64,000 bases of DNA from Rossellomorea aquimaris TF-12 (GCF_001648555.1 NZ_LQXM01000025.1:62001-126000); one strand, 5' to 3'. Positions 1-7,582 are shown, counted from the stretch's first letter. Numbers and translations: made by a program. The notes: generated from the letters alone by a model not told the origin.

Positions 1-1175
1 AGGATTGGTGGCTATTTTTCGAGAGTCTATTAAAGCAAGAGGATCTAGAGTTACTTGAAAGACAACCATACTTAATGGACGTCCATGTACAGAACATCAC
101 CAAACGGTTTATGAAGGAAGCTCCCTTTGAACGCGAATGGAAGCCTCTTTATCAGCTGTTTGCCACCCTGTTTCTGTCCATTCATATTGATTTATATTTA
201 CAGCAACGGAAAGTTGACTTAAATCGTGAGCAGTATAGCATGTACGATTTTCTCCTGGGTGAAATGGAGGAAGCCGTGGAAAAGCTGTCGATTCATGCCA
301 TGCCATTCAGCTTTGATCCGTATATTGCTTTTTTGAAAAAGAAAACCGTTGAAATGAGTGACTCTCAGGAACAAAGCACTCTGATGAAGGCGGAGGTTTA
401 TCGATTCCTTTGGTATTATTTGTTCAAGCAAAAATCTTGGCGTAAAGATGAAGTAGCGAGATTAGAAGAAAGTTCGGAACAAGATTCTGCCTTCTATCAA
501 GTAGCTCTTCTACATCAATATCTACTTTTAGAGGATCTTGATAAAGCCAGCCATGTGGTGGACAACTTAGGAACTGAACTCGTAACCTATTCTGAATTTT
601 GGCTAAGAAAATTTTTCGTAGGAAAACGGTATGAGGTTGGATTCTTTCTTGTGAAAAATATTTTATCAAGAATGCCTGATTATATTGGTCAGCTAGATTA
701 TTATGAAGCGACACGCTTTGTCCGCTGGTTTGTGCGTGTATTGCCGATGGACTGGCTGATGGAAAAGGATCGAGGTCTGGTCAATGAGCTCCTTCTTTCT
801 ATGCTCCCGTATAGCTTCTTTACGTATAATGAATATTTGATTAACGTGAAAGCCTACCGTGAGTGGGTTGAGCTTCAGAAATATATGAGCTACTCCATTC
901 AGGAAATGGATGGGATGGGTTTACGCGATGTATACAAGGAAGCACCTGAGCTTGCTCTTCCTATTTATTATACTGGTGTGCTGAATGCCATTGAGCAAAA
1001 AAACCGTGACAGCTACAAGCTGGCCGTTCGTTATATGAAGAAAATTAGAACCATCTATAAAAAAACAAAGCAGACGGATAAATGGGACGTCTATTTAGAC
1101 TATATTTTAACTCGGTACAAACGATTGAGAGCATTTCAAGAAGAATGCAGAAAGGGTAAGTTAATCGATGCTTAA
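1..1175 (+). CDS. C-terminal part of a SWIM zinc-finger-type protein (YwqB-like), 5' truncated
   Basis: The reading frame is open from base 3 through the first ATG at 75, so this is the C-terminal ~390 residues of a gene that begins before the window. No catalytic or zinc-binding motif is visible in this part; the sequence is helical and rich in aromatic and charged residues. The assignment rests on context: it overlaps the SNF2 helicase by 8 bp, and in B. subtilis and relatives ywqB, a SWIM-domain protein, lies directly before ywqA. The SWIM zinc-binding motif would be in the missing N-terminus. The overlap implies translational coupling with the helicase and a shared role, probably on nucleic acid. 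The family call is inference. Confidence 0.6.
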   Translation, partial: DWWLFFESLLKQEDLELLERQPYLMDVHVQNITKRFMKEAPFEREWKPLYQLFATLFLSIHIDLYLQQRKVDLNREQYSMYDFLLGEMEEAVEKLSIHAMPFSFDPYIAFLKKKTVEMSDSQEQSTLMKAEVYRFLWYYLFKQKSWRKDEVARLEESSEQDSAFYQVALLHQYLLLEDLDKASHVVDNLGTELVTYSEFWLRKFFVGKRYEVGFFLVKNILSRMPDYIGQLDYYEATRFVRWFVRVLPMDWLMEKDRGLVNELLLSMLPYSFFTYNEYLINVKAYREWVELQKYMSYSIQEMDGMGLRDVYKEAPELALPIYYTGVLNAIEQKNRDSYKLAVRYMKKIRTIYKKTKQTDKWDVYLDYILTRYKRLRAFQEECRKGKLIDA

Positions 1176-3996
1176 ACTGTCTTCCGTAAAAATCAATGTC
1201 AGCACAACTGAATATGAAGACCGTTTTTTCATTACAGCTGAAAATGCTGATGGAGAACGCTTATCACCGACGGAATGGAAAAACCAGCTGTTTCTTTGGC
1301 ATGAAGAAAGCTATTACGGAACTCTCTTGCAAGACTCTATAGATGAAAAAGGGATTGTCGTAACCAAATGGCAGCTCCTTACTTTGCTTGCCGGTGAGCA
1401 TTTCAGCTCCATGATCCAATGGGATTGGGATGAAACAGGTCAGGCCTGTATTGCCATTGCTCCTGTTATCTATGAATCCATTGAAGCTGGACGCTGGCTG
1501 CCCCGATTCGAAGAGTGGCAGGAAAAAGGACTGCAATTTCACATTCCTGAGGAAGTTTGGTCGAATTTTAATGATGAGTTTTGGGAGGAGGAGCTTCCTG
1601 GTGGAGGTCCGTCCCTCAAAGAACTTACTTCTGATTGGTTTCAGGGTGCTCTGAATGAGGCGATGGCGGTTGGTGGTTCGAGTGCGATGAAGCGAATTCA
1701 GAGGTTGAAGGAAAGCACGTTGACGTCTGAGGAGCTGGATGCGTATTTTGATGAAAAGCGTTGGAGTGAATGGATCGCTGGTGAGGATGAAGAGCTTCCT
1801 TTTTCCATGGGGCTTCGAATTACTGAGCCACTTGATGAGGATGAATCGTGGCAGCTTGAAACGATTTTACGTGACCGCAAGAAAACCAATCGCGTTATTT
1901 CATTAGCTGAAGATACAGTTCCTGTTGCTTGGAAAAACCATTTACCAGAGGTTCGCGAAGAGCAGGAACGCTGGATGAACATGATGCCTTTGTTGCGTGA
2001 TGGGGATGGTTCCCTGCGAGACGCTCTTGGTGAACAGGATGCCTGGGATTTTCTATCTGTGTTAAGCGAGAAATTCATCGATTTGAATATAGAGATTCTA
2101 TTACCGTCCTGGTGGGAAGCCATGAAGGATGCCCAAGTTCTCGTAAAAGCAAAACTAAAAAACAGCGATACAAGCTATCGTCCATCCTTCGTCGGTTTAA
2201 ATGCCATGCTCGATTTTGATTGGCGATTATCTATGAATGGCGTCACTTTGTCAGAGGATGATTTCAACCAGTTAGTGGATGATCAGCGACGACTTGTGAA
2301 AATCCGCGGTCAGTGGATGAAGCTGGACCCTGCTATGATTCGCCGAATTCAACAAATGATGAGTAAAGCGAAGGAAGAAGGATTTTCGATTCAAGATATG
2401 CTTGAGCAGGAGCTTGTTCCCCGTGACTCTGATGAGCCTGAAATCGAAGCTGATGACGACTATGATCCGTTTGCATACGCCCGTATTCAGCTGGAATTGA
2501 ATCGTTCTATGAAAAAGATGATTCACCAGCTTACAAATGTGTCATCGATTCCGCTAACAGAAACCCCCGATGCATTTCAAGGAGAGCTCCGTCCCTATCA
2601 GCAGCTGGGGATGAGCTGGATGCTATTTTTACGTAAGTATGGTTTCGGAGCTTGTTTAGCAGATGATATGGGACTTGGTAAAACCGTTCAATTGATTACG
2701 TATTTGCTTCATATAAAGGAAACAGAAAAGCCGGAAACACCTTCCTTAATTATCGCTCCTACTTCCGTACTTGGAAACTGGCAGCGTGAGATTGAGAAAT
2801 TCGCTCCTGAGTTGAAGGTCCATCTTCATTACGGACCTAATCGTTCAAAAGAAGAAGGATTTTCAAGAGATATTAACGAAATGGATATCGTTCTTACCTC
2901 TTATGGGTTATCACATATTGATTTTGAAGAGCTCTCACAAGTGGATTGGACCTCGATTTCTTTAGATGAAGCGCAAAATATTAAGAATTCGAACACGAAG
3001 CAATCCCGTGCAATTCGAAAATTAAAAGGAAAGCATCATATCGCCTTAACAGGGACACCTATGGAAAACAGACTATCGGAATTATGGTCCATCTTTGATT
3101 TCCTGAATCATGGATATCTCGGCGCGTTTACACAGTATCAAAAAAATTATATTGCTCCTATTGAGAAGGATGAGTCTGAGGAGAAAGTAAAAGAGCTTCA
3201 GGCTAAAATCAAACCGTTCCTACTGCGTCGAACGAAAAAAGACCCGGAAGTAGAATTGAACCTTCCTGAAAAAATCGAGCAAAAAGAATACTGTCACTTA
3301 ACGGCTGAACAAGCCGCTCTCTATGAGCAATTGGTGCAGGAAACCTTATCTCAGCTTGAAGCATTGAGCGGATTCGAACGAAAAGGATTAATCCTCCAAA
3401 TGCTAAACAGGCTAAAACAATTATGCAACCACCCTGCTCTTTATTTAAAAGAGCCTGACCCTAAATCGATCTTATCTCGTTCAGAGAAAATGCAGAAATT
3501 AAAGGATATTGTGGAAGTAGCCCTGGAATCTGGAGAAGCGTGCTTAATCTTCACCCAGTACATTTCCATGGGTGAAATGATTCAAGAAGTAATGAAGCAG
3601 GAATTCAACGTAGATGTTCCATTCTTAAATGGAAGCATGCCAAAAGGAAAGCGTGATGAATTAGTCGAGAAATTCCAAAACGGCGAATTCCCCGTCTTCC
3701 TTCTGTCTCTAAAAGCTGGAGGAACGGGACTTAACCTAACCGCCGCCAATCACGTTGTCCACTATGACCGCTGGTGGAACCCAGCCGTTGAAAACCAGGC
3801 AACCGACCGAGCCTACCGAATTGGACAACAACGCTTCGTCCATGTCCACAAGCTTGTCTCATCAGGCACTCTCGAAGAAAAAATTGATGCCATGTTAGAG
3901 AAAAAACAAGCCCTAAACGACGAAATCATCAGAAGCGACCAATGGGTTACTGAATTGTCTGATCAAGACTTGGAGTCGTTGTTGGTGTTGGAGTAA
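1168..3996 (+). CDS. ywqA: SNF2-family DNA-dependent ATPase/helicase (YwqA)
   Basis: A 942-residue Swi2/Snf2 ATPase. Residues 1 to about 440 form the N-terminal region seen in bacterial SNF2 proteins. Helicase motif I (ADDMGLGKT) begins at residue 498, motif II is DEAQ at 600-603, motif III is LTGTPMENR, and motifs V and VI (AGGTGLNL and ATDRAYRIGQ, starting near residue 878) close the C-terminal lobe. Such proteins translocate on duplex DNA and remodel bound complexes; the cellular target is not known to me. The ATG overlaps the preceding gene by 8 bp with AAGGG upstream. Codons near residue 147-150 (GGPSL) contain the 12-mer AGGTCCGTCCCT that recurs across the window. A strong terminator made from the same 12-mer follows. 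Confidence 0.95.
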   Translation: MLKLSSVKINVSTTEYEDRFFITAENADGERLSPTEWKNQLFLWHEESYYGTLLQDSIDEKGIVVTKWQLLTLLAGEHFSSMIQWDWDETGQACIAIAPVIYESIEAGRWLPRFEEWQEKGLQFHIPEEVWSNFNDEFWEEELPGGGPSLKELTSDWFQGALNEAMAVGGSSAMKRIQRLKESTLTSEELDAYFDEKRWSEWIAGEDEELPFSMGLRITEPLDEDESWQLETILRDRKKTNRVISLAEDTVPVAWKNHLPEVREEQERWMNMMPLLRDGDGSLRDALGEQDAWDFLSVLSEKFIDLNIEILLPSWWEAMKDAQVLVKAKLKNSDTSYRPSFVGLNAMLDFDWRLSMNGVTLSEDDFNQLVDDQRRLVKIRGQWMKLDPAMIRRIQQMMSKAKEEGFSIQDMLEQELVPRDSDEPEIEADDDYDPFAYARIQLELNRSMKKMIHQLTNVSSIPLTETPDAFQGELRPYQQLGMSWMLFLRKYGFGACLADDMGLGKTVQLITYLLHIKETEKPETPSLIIAPTSVLGNWQREIEKFAPELKVHLHYGPNRSKEEGFSRDINEMDIVLTSYGLSHIDFEELSQVDWTSISLDEAQNIKNSNTKQSRAIRKLKGKHHIALTGTPMENRLSELWSIFDFLNHGYLGAFTQYQKNYIAPIEKDESEEKVKELQAKIKPFLLRRTKKDPEVELNLPEKIEQKEYCHLTAEQAALYEQLVQETLSQLEALSGFERKGLILQMLNRLKQLCNHPALYLKEPDPKSILSRSEKMQKLKDIVEVALESGEACLIFTQYISMGEMIQEVMKQEFNVDVPFLNGSMPKGKRDELVEKFQNGEFPVFLLSLKAGGTGLNLTAANHVVHYDRWWNPAVENQATDRAYRIGQQRFVHVHKLVSSGTLEEKIDAMLEKKQALNDEIIRSDQWVTELSDQDLESLLVLE

Positions 3997-4015
3997 GTTG
4001 TTGAGAATAAGTTGA

Positions 4016-4053
4016 GAGGGACGGACCTTGGGAGGTCCGTCCCTCGATTTTTT
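4016..4053 (+). terminator. Rho-independent terminator of ywqA, built from the AGGTCCGTCCCT repeat
   Basis: The arms at 4016-4028 and 4033-4045 are perfect 13-bp inverted copies of GAGGGACGGACCT around a 4-base loop, followed by a T-run. The stem is two copies of the 12-mer found elsewhere in the window. Confidence 0.85.
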
Positions 4054-4069
4054 CCCGCGAAGTGAAGTT

Positions 4070-4195
4070 TGCACATTTTGGTTGGTTTTTCGCACATTCT
4101 TTGTTTGGTTTCGCACATTCTTGGTGGCTTTTCGCACATTTATAGCCGCTTTTCGCACATTCTTTGTTTATTTCCGCACATTCTCAATCCCATGC
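4070..4195. repeat. Array A: CGCACATT repeated every 21 bp
   Basis: The word (T/C)GCACATT occurs at 4070, 4091, 4112, 4133, 4154 and 4175, exactly 21 bp apart, each followed by a different T-rich 13-bp spacer. The array begins 17 bp past the ywqA terminator. The open frames across it on both strands are by-products of a period divisible by three. Confidence 0.9.
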
Positions 4196-4231
4196 CCCGA
4201 TTTCTCTACTCACTCCTCTACTAATACACCT

Positions 4232-4333
4232 GAATTGGGCCACTTTGAGTTAGAATTTGGCCAGAATCCTGAGGAATTGGGCCACTCTTCACATTAATTG
4301 GGCCACTTTCCAGACGTATTGTGCCAAATTGTG
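4232..4333. repeat. Array B: GAATTGGGCCACTTT-like word every 21 bp
   Basis: Variants of GAATTGGGCCAC start at 4232, 4253, 4274, 4295 and 4316, exactly 21 bp apart, with the last copy most degraded. The array is in the same 21-bp register as array A although the word differs (4238 = 4070 + 8 x 21). Confidence 0.85.
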
Positions 4334-4341
4334 AACAACAC

Positions 4342-4373
4342 AAAAAAACGCCGGCTCCTAAAGAAGCCGGCTC
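4342..4373 (-). terminator. Terminator of the ssb transcription unit
   Basis: GCCGGCT (4350-4356) pairs with AGCCGGC (4365-4371). The seven A residues at 4342-4348 give a U-run on the minus strand. It lies downstream of the small ORF that follows ssb. Confidence 0.85.
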
Positions 4374-4510
4374 AATATGAAGACAAAAAGGGGAACTGCA
4401 TTACTTAACATAGACTATTCTTCTTTTTCTAAGGAGGTTGGTTAGAGGAATGGTTCGGTGAATATTGAATTTAAGACATCATTTATAGGTTGAATTTTTT
4501 TAATGGAATT

Positions 4511-4684
4511 CTAAGAAGTGGTTTTCAAGGCTGGATCAGGGTACTCATAGCCTTGTTCGAGGGCTGTTACTCGCTGGGATAAGTAGAAATTTTCTACATT
4601 TGTTCGAGCGACTTTTTTGATTAGTTCTTCCGTTAATTTTTCCATACCTTCAATTTGTTGTAGAAGGGTTTCCAACGTTACCAT
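4511..4684 (-). CDS. Small hypothetical protein (57 aa) downstream of ssb
   Basis: ATG at 4684 is preceded by AAAAAGGAGATGAAGTC, a strong Shine-Dalgarno, and the frame runs to TAG at 4511. The product begins MVTLETLLQQIEGMEKL and ends PALKTTS; it looks helical, with leucine and glutamate spaced as in a short coiled coil, and has no cysteine, signal peptide or membrane segment. It starts 20 bp after the ssb stop and is followed by the unit's only terminator, so it is co-transcribed with ssb. I do not recognise the family. The coupling to ssb suggests a DNA-processing or accessory role, which is inference. Confidence 0.75.
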   Translation of the reverse strand: MVTLETLLQQIEGMEKLTEELIKKVARTNVENFYLSQRVTALEQGYEYPDPALKTTS

Positions 4685-4703
4685 GACTTCATCTCCTTTT
4701 TGT

Positions 4704-5069
4704 TTAAAACGGGATTTCGATTGGTTCCTTTTTTGACTGTTCAGGAGCTGGTTTGCTGTCTAGGAATCTAACGGATTCGGCTACTACTTCCGTTACATAG
4801 GTTCGTTTACCTTGGTCGTTTTCGAAGTATCTTGTTTGAATTCTACCGGTTACTCCAATCACTGATCCTTTCCGACAATATTTTTCCGTGTTTTCTGCTG
4901 TTTTGTTCCATAAGGTGCAGAGCACGAAATCTGTGTCAATCTGACCCTGCTGGTTCCTGAATTGTCTGTTTACAGCAACAGCAACATTCAAAACAGTTTT
5001 TCCATCTAATGTTTTTCGAGCTTCTGGATTTTTCGTAAGCCTTCCAACTAGAGTCACTTGGTTAATCAA
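4704..5069 (-). CDS. ssbB: Single-stranded DNA-binding protein (SsbB/YwpH-like)
   Basis: 121 residues with one OB-fold, from MINQVTLVGRLTKNPE through the VTGRIQTRYF and VAESVRFL strands. It coats single-stranded DNA. Its position next to ywpF matches B. subtilis ywpH (ssbB), the competence-linked paralogue, not ssbA in the rpsF-rpsR operon. The linker and tail are very short and end EPIEIPF, so only a weakly acidic version of the usual DDDLPF partner-binding tip is present. The start is TTG at 5069 with GGAGA about 13 bases upstream; the alternative GTG reads into a stop. A 57-aa ORF follows in the same transcript. Confidence 0.9.
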   Translation of the reverse strand: MINQVTLVGRLTKNPEARKTLDGKTVLNVAVAVNRQFRNQQGQIDTDFVLCTLWNKTAENTEKYCRKGSVIGVTGRIQTRYFENDQGKRTYVTEVVAESVRFLDSKPAPEQSKKEPIEIPF

Positions 5070-5350
5070 TTGGGTTCACTTTCTCCTTTCTTTTTAAGGT
5101 GATTACATCTTACAATTCTTTTTCTCCTGTTGTAAAATAGTGAATTTGCCAAATTCAAGCGAAATCTGCCTCGAATTTCACAAATTCTCCTAGGGGAATT
5201 TCCCATTTTCAACCTCAAAATGGTCATAAAAATACAAAATTGCATATTTCGATATTTTTTTCATGCCGCGTGCAATTAGATATTTGTTATGGAATCAATT
5301 GTCACTATGATATAATTTTTATAAAACCTAGAAATGGGAGATGTTCGTTC

Positions 5351-5791
5351 ATGAAAACCTTTAAAGTCATTTCACTTCAAGTAGTCGAAAACGATGAGCT
5401 ACGTGATTTTGAAATAGTGGACGGTCTGATTATTAATAAAGAGGATGAACACCAAACGTGGCTTGTAGAAACTTATTTATCAATTGATGAGATTGATTTT
5501 TTCAAAAAGGCTCAGCAACAAGAAGAGGAATTAGAAATTCAAGTTGTGATATCTCATGAAGCAAATGATCCAGCTGCTTTCATGACCTCTATCCGCTGTA
5601 TTAAAGAGATGGATGATCATGTGAGTATTATGTTTGAAGGAAAATTAAAAAAGAATCGAAATGAGTATGCAGAAATCCTTTTAGATGATCTTGTCCAAAA
5701 AGGTTTTTCAGGCGAAGAACTTGTTCGGGAATTCCGAGAGAAAATGGTATCTAAGCCTCGTATTTCTGCTACGGCAAAGCCTAGTGTCTAG
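5351..5791 (+). CDS. ywpF: YwpF-like protein
   Basis: The product from ATG 5351 is 146 residues, begins MKTFKVISLQVVENDEL and is rich in acidic residues. The frame extends upstream to 5240, but GGGAGATGTTCGTTC precedes 5351 and the upstream part reads poorly, so 5351 is preferred. Length and start resemble B. subtilis YwpF (about 136 aa), and its neighbour ssb fits that order. The function is not known to me. It is divergent from ssb and co-oriented with sinR. No signal peptide or membrane segment is visible. Confidence 0.75.
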   Translation: MKTFKVISLQVVENDELRDFEIVDGLIINKEDEHQTWLVETYLSIDEIDFFKKAQQQEEELEIQVVISHEANDPAAFMTSIRCIKEMDDHVSIMFEGKLKKNRNEYAEILLDDLVQKGFSGEELVREFREKMVSKPRISATAKPSV

Positions 5792-5894
5792 GCTTACTCA
5801 ATTGTGTAATATTTCATATGGAGTGAAGGCAAACACTTTGATATAATTAAATTATTACTTTTTTTATTTTGAACTTCTTAGGTAGGTGTACTCA

Positions 5895-6215
5895 GTGATT
5901 GGCGAAAGAGTTAAAAAATATAGACAAGAAAAAAGAATGTCCATGACCGAGCTTGCTGATAAAGCGGGTGTAGCCAAGTCATACTTAAGTTCGATTGAAC
6001 GTAACTTACAACAAAATCCTTCCATTCAGTTTCTTGAAAAAGTCTCTTCTGCCTTAGGTATACCGATGGATTCATTGTTACACGATGAACCAGAAGATCA
6101 CAGTGTCGATCGTGAGTGGGTCAAGATAGCAGAAGAAGCGATGGATTCAGGAATTACAAAAGAACAGTTTAGAGAGTTTATTGAATTCAACAAGTGGAAA
6201 TTAGGCAATAAATAA
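5895..6215 (+). CDS. sinR: SinR-like master regulator of biofilm formation
   Basis: 106 residues from GTG 5895. The N-terminal XRE helix-turn-helix (about residues 5-62, including AGVAKSYLSSIERNLQ and NPSIQFLEKVS) matches SinR closely. The C-terminal segment EWVKIAEEAMDSGITKEQF is the SinR/SinI dimerisation helix pair. In B. subtilis SinR represses matrix operons and is antagonised by SinI. GTG 5895 is chosen over 5886 because TAGGTAGGTG lies at suitable spacing and it gives the native V/M-IGERVKKYR start. The stop lies inside the palindrome shared with the convergent sinI. In B. subtilis sinI lies upstream of sinR in one operon; the arrangement here is different. Confidence 0.9.
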   Translation: MIGERVKKYRQEKRMSMTELADKAGVAKSYLSSIERNLQQNPSIQFLEKVSSALGIPMDSLLHDEPEDHSVDREWVKIAEEAMDSGITKEQFREFIEFNKWKLGNK

Positions 6216-6248
6216 AGTCTTGCGATTCATTCGCAAGACTTTATTTAT
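6208..6248. terminator. Bidirectional terminator between convergent sinR and sinI
   Basis: Perfect 18-bp inverted repeat (6208-6225 and 6231-6248) with loop TTCAT. The outer part is A-rich on the left and T-rich on the right, giving a U-tract in both directions. The sinR stop codon lies inside the left arm and the sinI stop is 3 bp beyond the right arm. Confidence 0.85.
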
Positions 6249-6250
6249 GA

Positions 6251-6388
6251 TCAAATCGCCTTATATTCTGTATTTAGCTCTTGGGACTCAGTTTGTAGAA
6301 ACTCTCTAATCTCTTTTTTGGATATTCCGGCATCTAAGGCTTGTTTGACTAATTCAACCCACTCTTGATCTACTTCTCTATTCCCCAA
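6251..6388 (-). CDS. sinI: SinI-like antirepressor (45 aa)
   Basis: From TTG 6388 the product is 45 residues. Residues 7-32, DQEWVELVKQALDAGISKKE onward, correspond to the SinI helix-hook that binds SinR, and they mirror the C-terminal segment of the SinR encoded next door. The Shine-Dalgarno AGGAGGG lies 7 bases before the TTG; no ATG is present in frame. SinI titrates SinR and releases matrix genes. The gene faces sinR tail to tail, has its own leader of more than 100 nt and its own promoter region, so SinI dosage is uncoupled from sinR transcription. A c-di-GMP-I-like aptamer lies upstream. The small size and TTG start explain why it is easily missed. Confidence 0.88.
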   Translation of the reverse strand: MGNREVDQEWVELVKQALDAGISKKEIREFLQTESQELNTEYKAI

Positions 6389-6493
6389 ATTATTTCCCTC
6401 CTAAAATACATTAAACGTATTCCAGGCAATCCAGCCGCCCTAGTATTATATGTACTTAACTTCTAATTCCAATGAAGTAACTATCTATTTATG

Positions 6494-6575
6494 TGAGTTA
6501 GCACTAATACAGTAGACCTGTGACTTTGCGTCCCTACCTTTCAATAGGTTTGCCTTTGTCTGCCCCTTGTCTTTA
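6494..6575 (-). promoter_or_regulatory. c-di-GMP-I (GEMM-I) riboswitch aptamer in the sinI leader
   Basis: Read on the minus strand, GGCAAACC (6554-6547) leads into a CCTATT/GGTAGG stem capped by a GAAA tetraloop (6542-6539), then GGGACGCAAAG (6534-6524) and a second helix region around CACAGGTCTAC. These are the conserved joining strands and tetraloop of the GEMM-I class. A consensus -10 (TATAAT, 6592-6587) lies just upstream. The next gene is sinI, about 105 nt downstream. No clear terminator lies between, so the expression platform is not resolved. A second promoter-like pair (TTGGAA, 16 bp, TATAAT) near 6446-6473 lies between aptamer and gene. Confidence 0.8.
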
Positions 6576-6748
6576 ATCATATTTTCATTATACACATAGT
6601 ACTATTATCCTTATGTTATTTTTTGTCTATTCTGAAAACTTTTTAACTCTTTTTTACTACAATACAACAGTTATTTTGACAATTTGTATGCATATTAGTT
6701 CAGTAAAGAAGTGATTTGACATAGATGGTGGTGGTATTTGTCGAAACA

Positions 6749-6946
6749 TTATAGATATCTTTTGCTTACATGAATGTTATAGGCCTCTATCTTTTTTCTT
6801 AGGGGAATGATTTTGTCGGGTCTTAAGGATGAGGTATAAAAGGGTGCGTCTGTTAAGTTCATTCCACAAGATGGGCAGATCCAATCTCCTATTTCTGTGC
6901 TACTAAAGGACGAACGAGTACAACGATTGCAGATTTTTTTATACAT
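6749..6946 (-). CDS. Small zinc-ribbon protein (65 aa)
   Basis: 65 residues beginning MYKKICNRC. Two CxxC pairs (C6/C9 and C24/C27) predict a zinc ribbon in the first half, and a basic tail follows. The start has GAGGTG seven bases upstream. Similar one-ribbon proteins in Bacillaceae are of unknown function; nucleic-acid or protein binding is possible. It precedes the sinI leader on the same strand. No terminator is obvious between them, and a 9-base Spo0A-box-like sequence (TTTGTCGAA, 6736-6744) lies just past its stop. Confidence 0.75.
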   Translation of the reverse strand: MYKKICNRCTRSSFSSTEIGDWICPSCGMNLTDAPFYTSSLRPDKIIPLRKKIEAYNIHVSKRYL

Positions 6947-7117
6947 TAATTCACCTCTCTTCTTTTTCTATTAATATATTAAATAGTTATAAATAATATT
7001 CGTTATAGTGAAATTTTCTAAAACCTAGTTCTTTATAAAGAACATTTTATGTTTAGTATAATACAATATGGAATTTATTAATACCTTTAATTTTAATTTT
7101 TTCTTAATTAAGAACAC

Positions 7118-7153
7118 AAAAAAGCAGAGGCTACTTTTTCTGCCTCTGCTTTT
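7118..7153. terminator. Terminator downstream of the acidic lipoprotein gene
   Basis: AGCAGAGGC (7123-7131) pairs with GCCTCTGCT (7142-7150), flanked by A6 and T4. It serves the minus-strand lipoprotein gene and could act in both directions. Confidence 0.85.
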
Positions 7154-7156
7154 ACA

Positions 7157-7450
7157 TTACTCGTCCTTATTATCCTTATCCTGCACATCAATATCATCTT
7201 CTATTACTTCTTCTTCAGGTGTGTTTTCATCCTTAGCAGCGTCTTTATCACCTTGTACGTTCTTATCCTCGGACTCATCTAATTTGTTGTCATCCATGTC
7301 TCCGTTTTCATTCATTCCCTCATCCTCTGGAACTTCTTCCTCCATTGGCGCTTCATCTTCTGGTGGTGGCTCCTGGTTTACGTTACAGCCTACTAGAAGC
7401 ATTGCTGCCAGTGCAGAACCACCAAGTATTGATAACAATTTTTTGCTCAT
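7157..7450 (-). CDS. Small, highly acidic lipoprotein
   Basis: 97 residues. The N-terminus MSKKLLSILGG, a hydrophobic stretch and the lipobox LLVGC (Cys22) define a lipoprotein signal peptide. The mature chain is nearly all Glu, Asp, Asn, Pro and Lys with no recognisable fold, so it is probably a disordered, negatively charged surface tether. AAAGGAG lies 10 bases before the ATG. It is monocistronic with its own terminator. I do not recognise an orthologue. The acidic composition would suit a halotolerant organism or cation binding, which is inference. Confidence 0.8.
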   Translation of the reverse strand: MSKKLLSILGGSALAAMLLVGCNVNQEPPPEDEAPMEEEVPEDEGMNENGDMDDNKLDESEDKNVQGDKDAAKDENTPEEEVIEDDIDVQDKDNKDE

Positions 7451-7582
7451 GATGTATAACTCCTTTCTTCACGTGTAAATTAATTAAGACCGATACTTAT
7501 GGTCTTTCGTTAGCTTTCCCAAAATTTATTATAACTTGCATCAGGTTATAGATTTTTTGCATAGATTTATACGGTAAATAAG

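Noticed and set aside
4028-4297. An 89-codon plus-strand frame and an 81-codon minus-strand frame with heptad-like FRTF repeats
   Set aside because: They arise because the 21-bp array period is a multiple of three; there is no Shine-Dalgarno and the frames run through a terminator.
4070-4333. CRISPR array
   Set aside because: Repeats are 8-12 bp and spacers about 9-13 bp, far shorter than any CRISPR, and no cas gene is present.
7068-7478. A 136-codon Ser-rich plus-strand frame
   Set aside because: It is antisense to the acidic lipoprotein gene, whose signal peptide, lipobox and Shine-Dalgarno are convincing.
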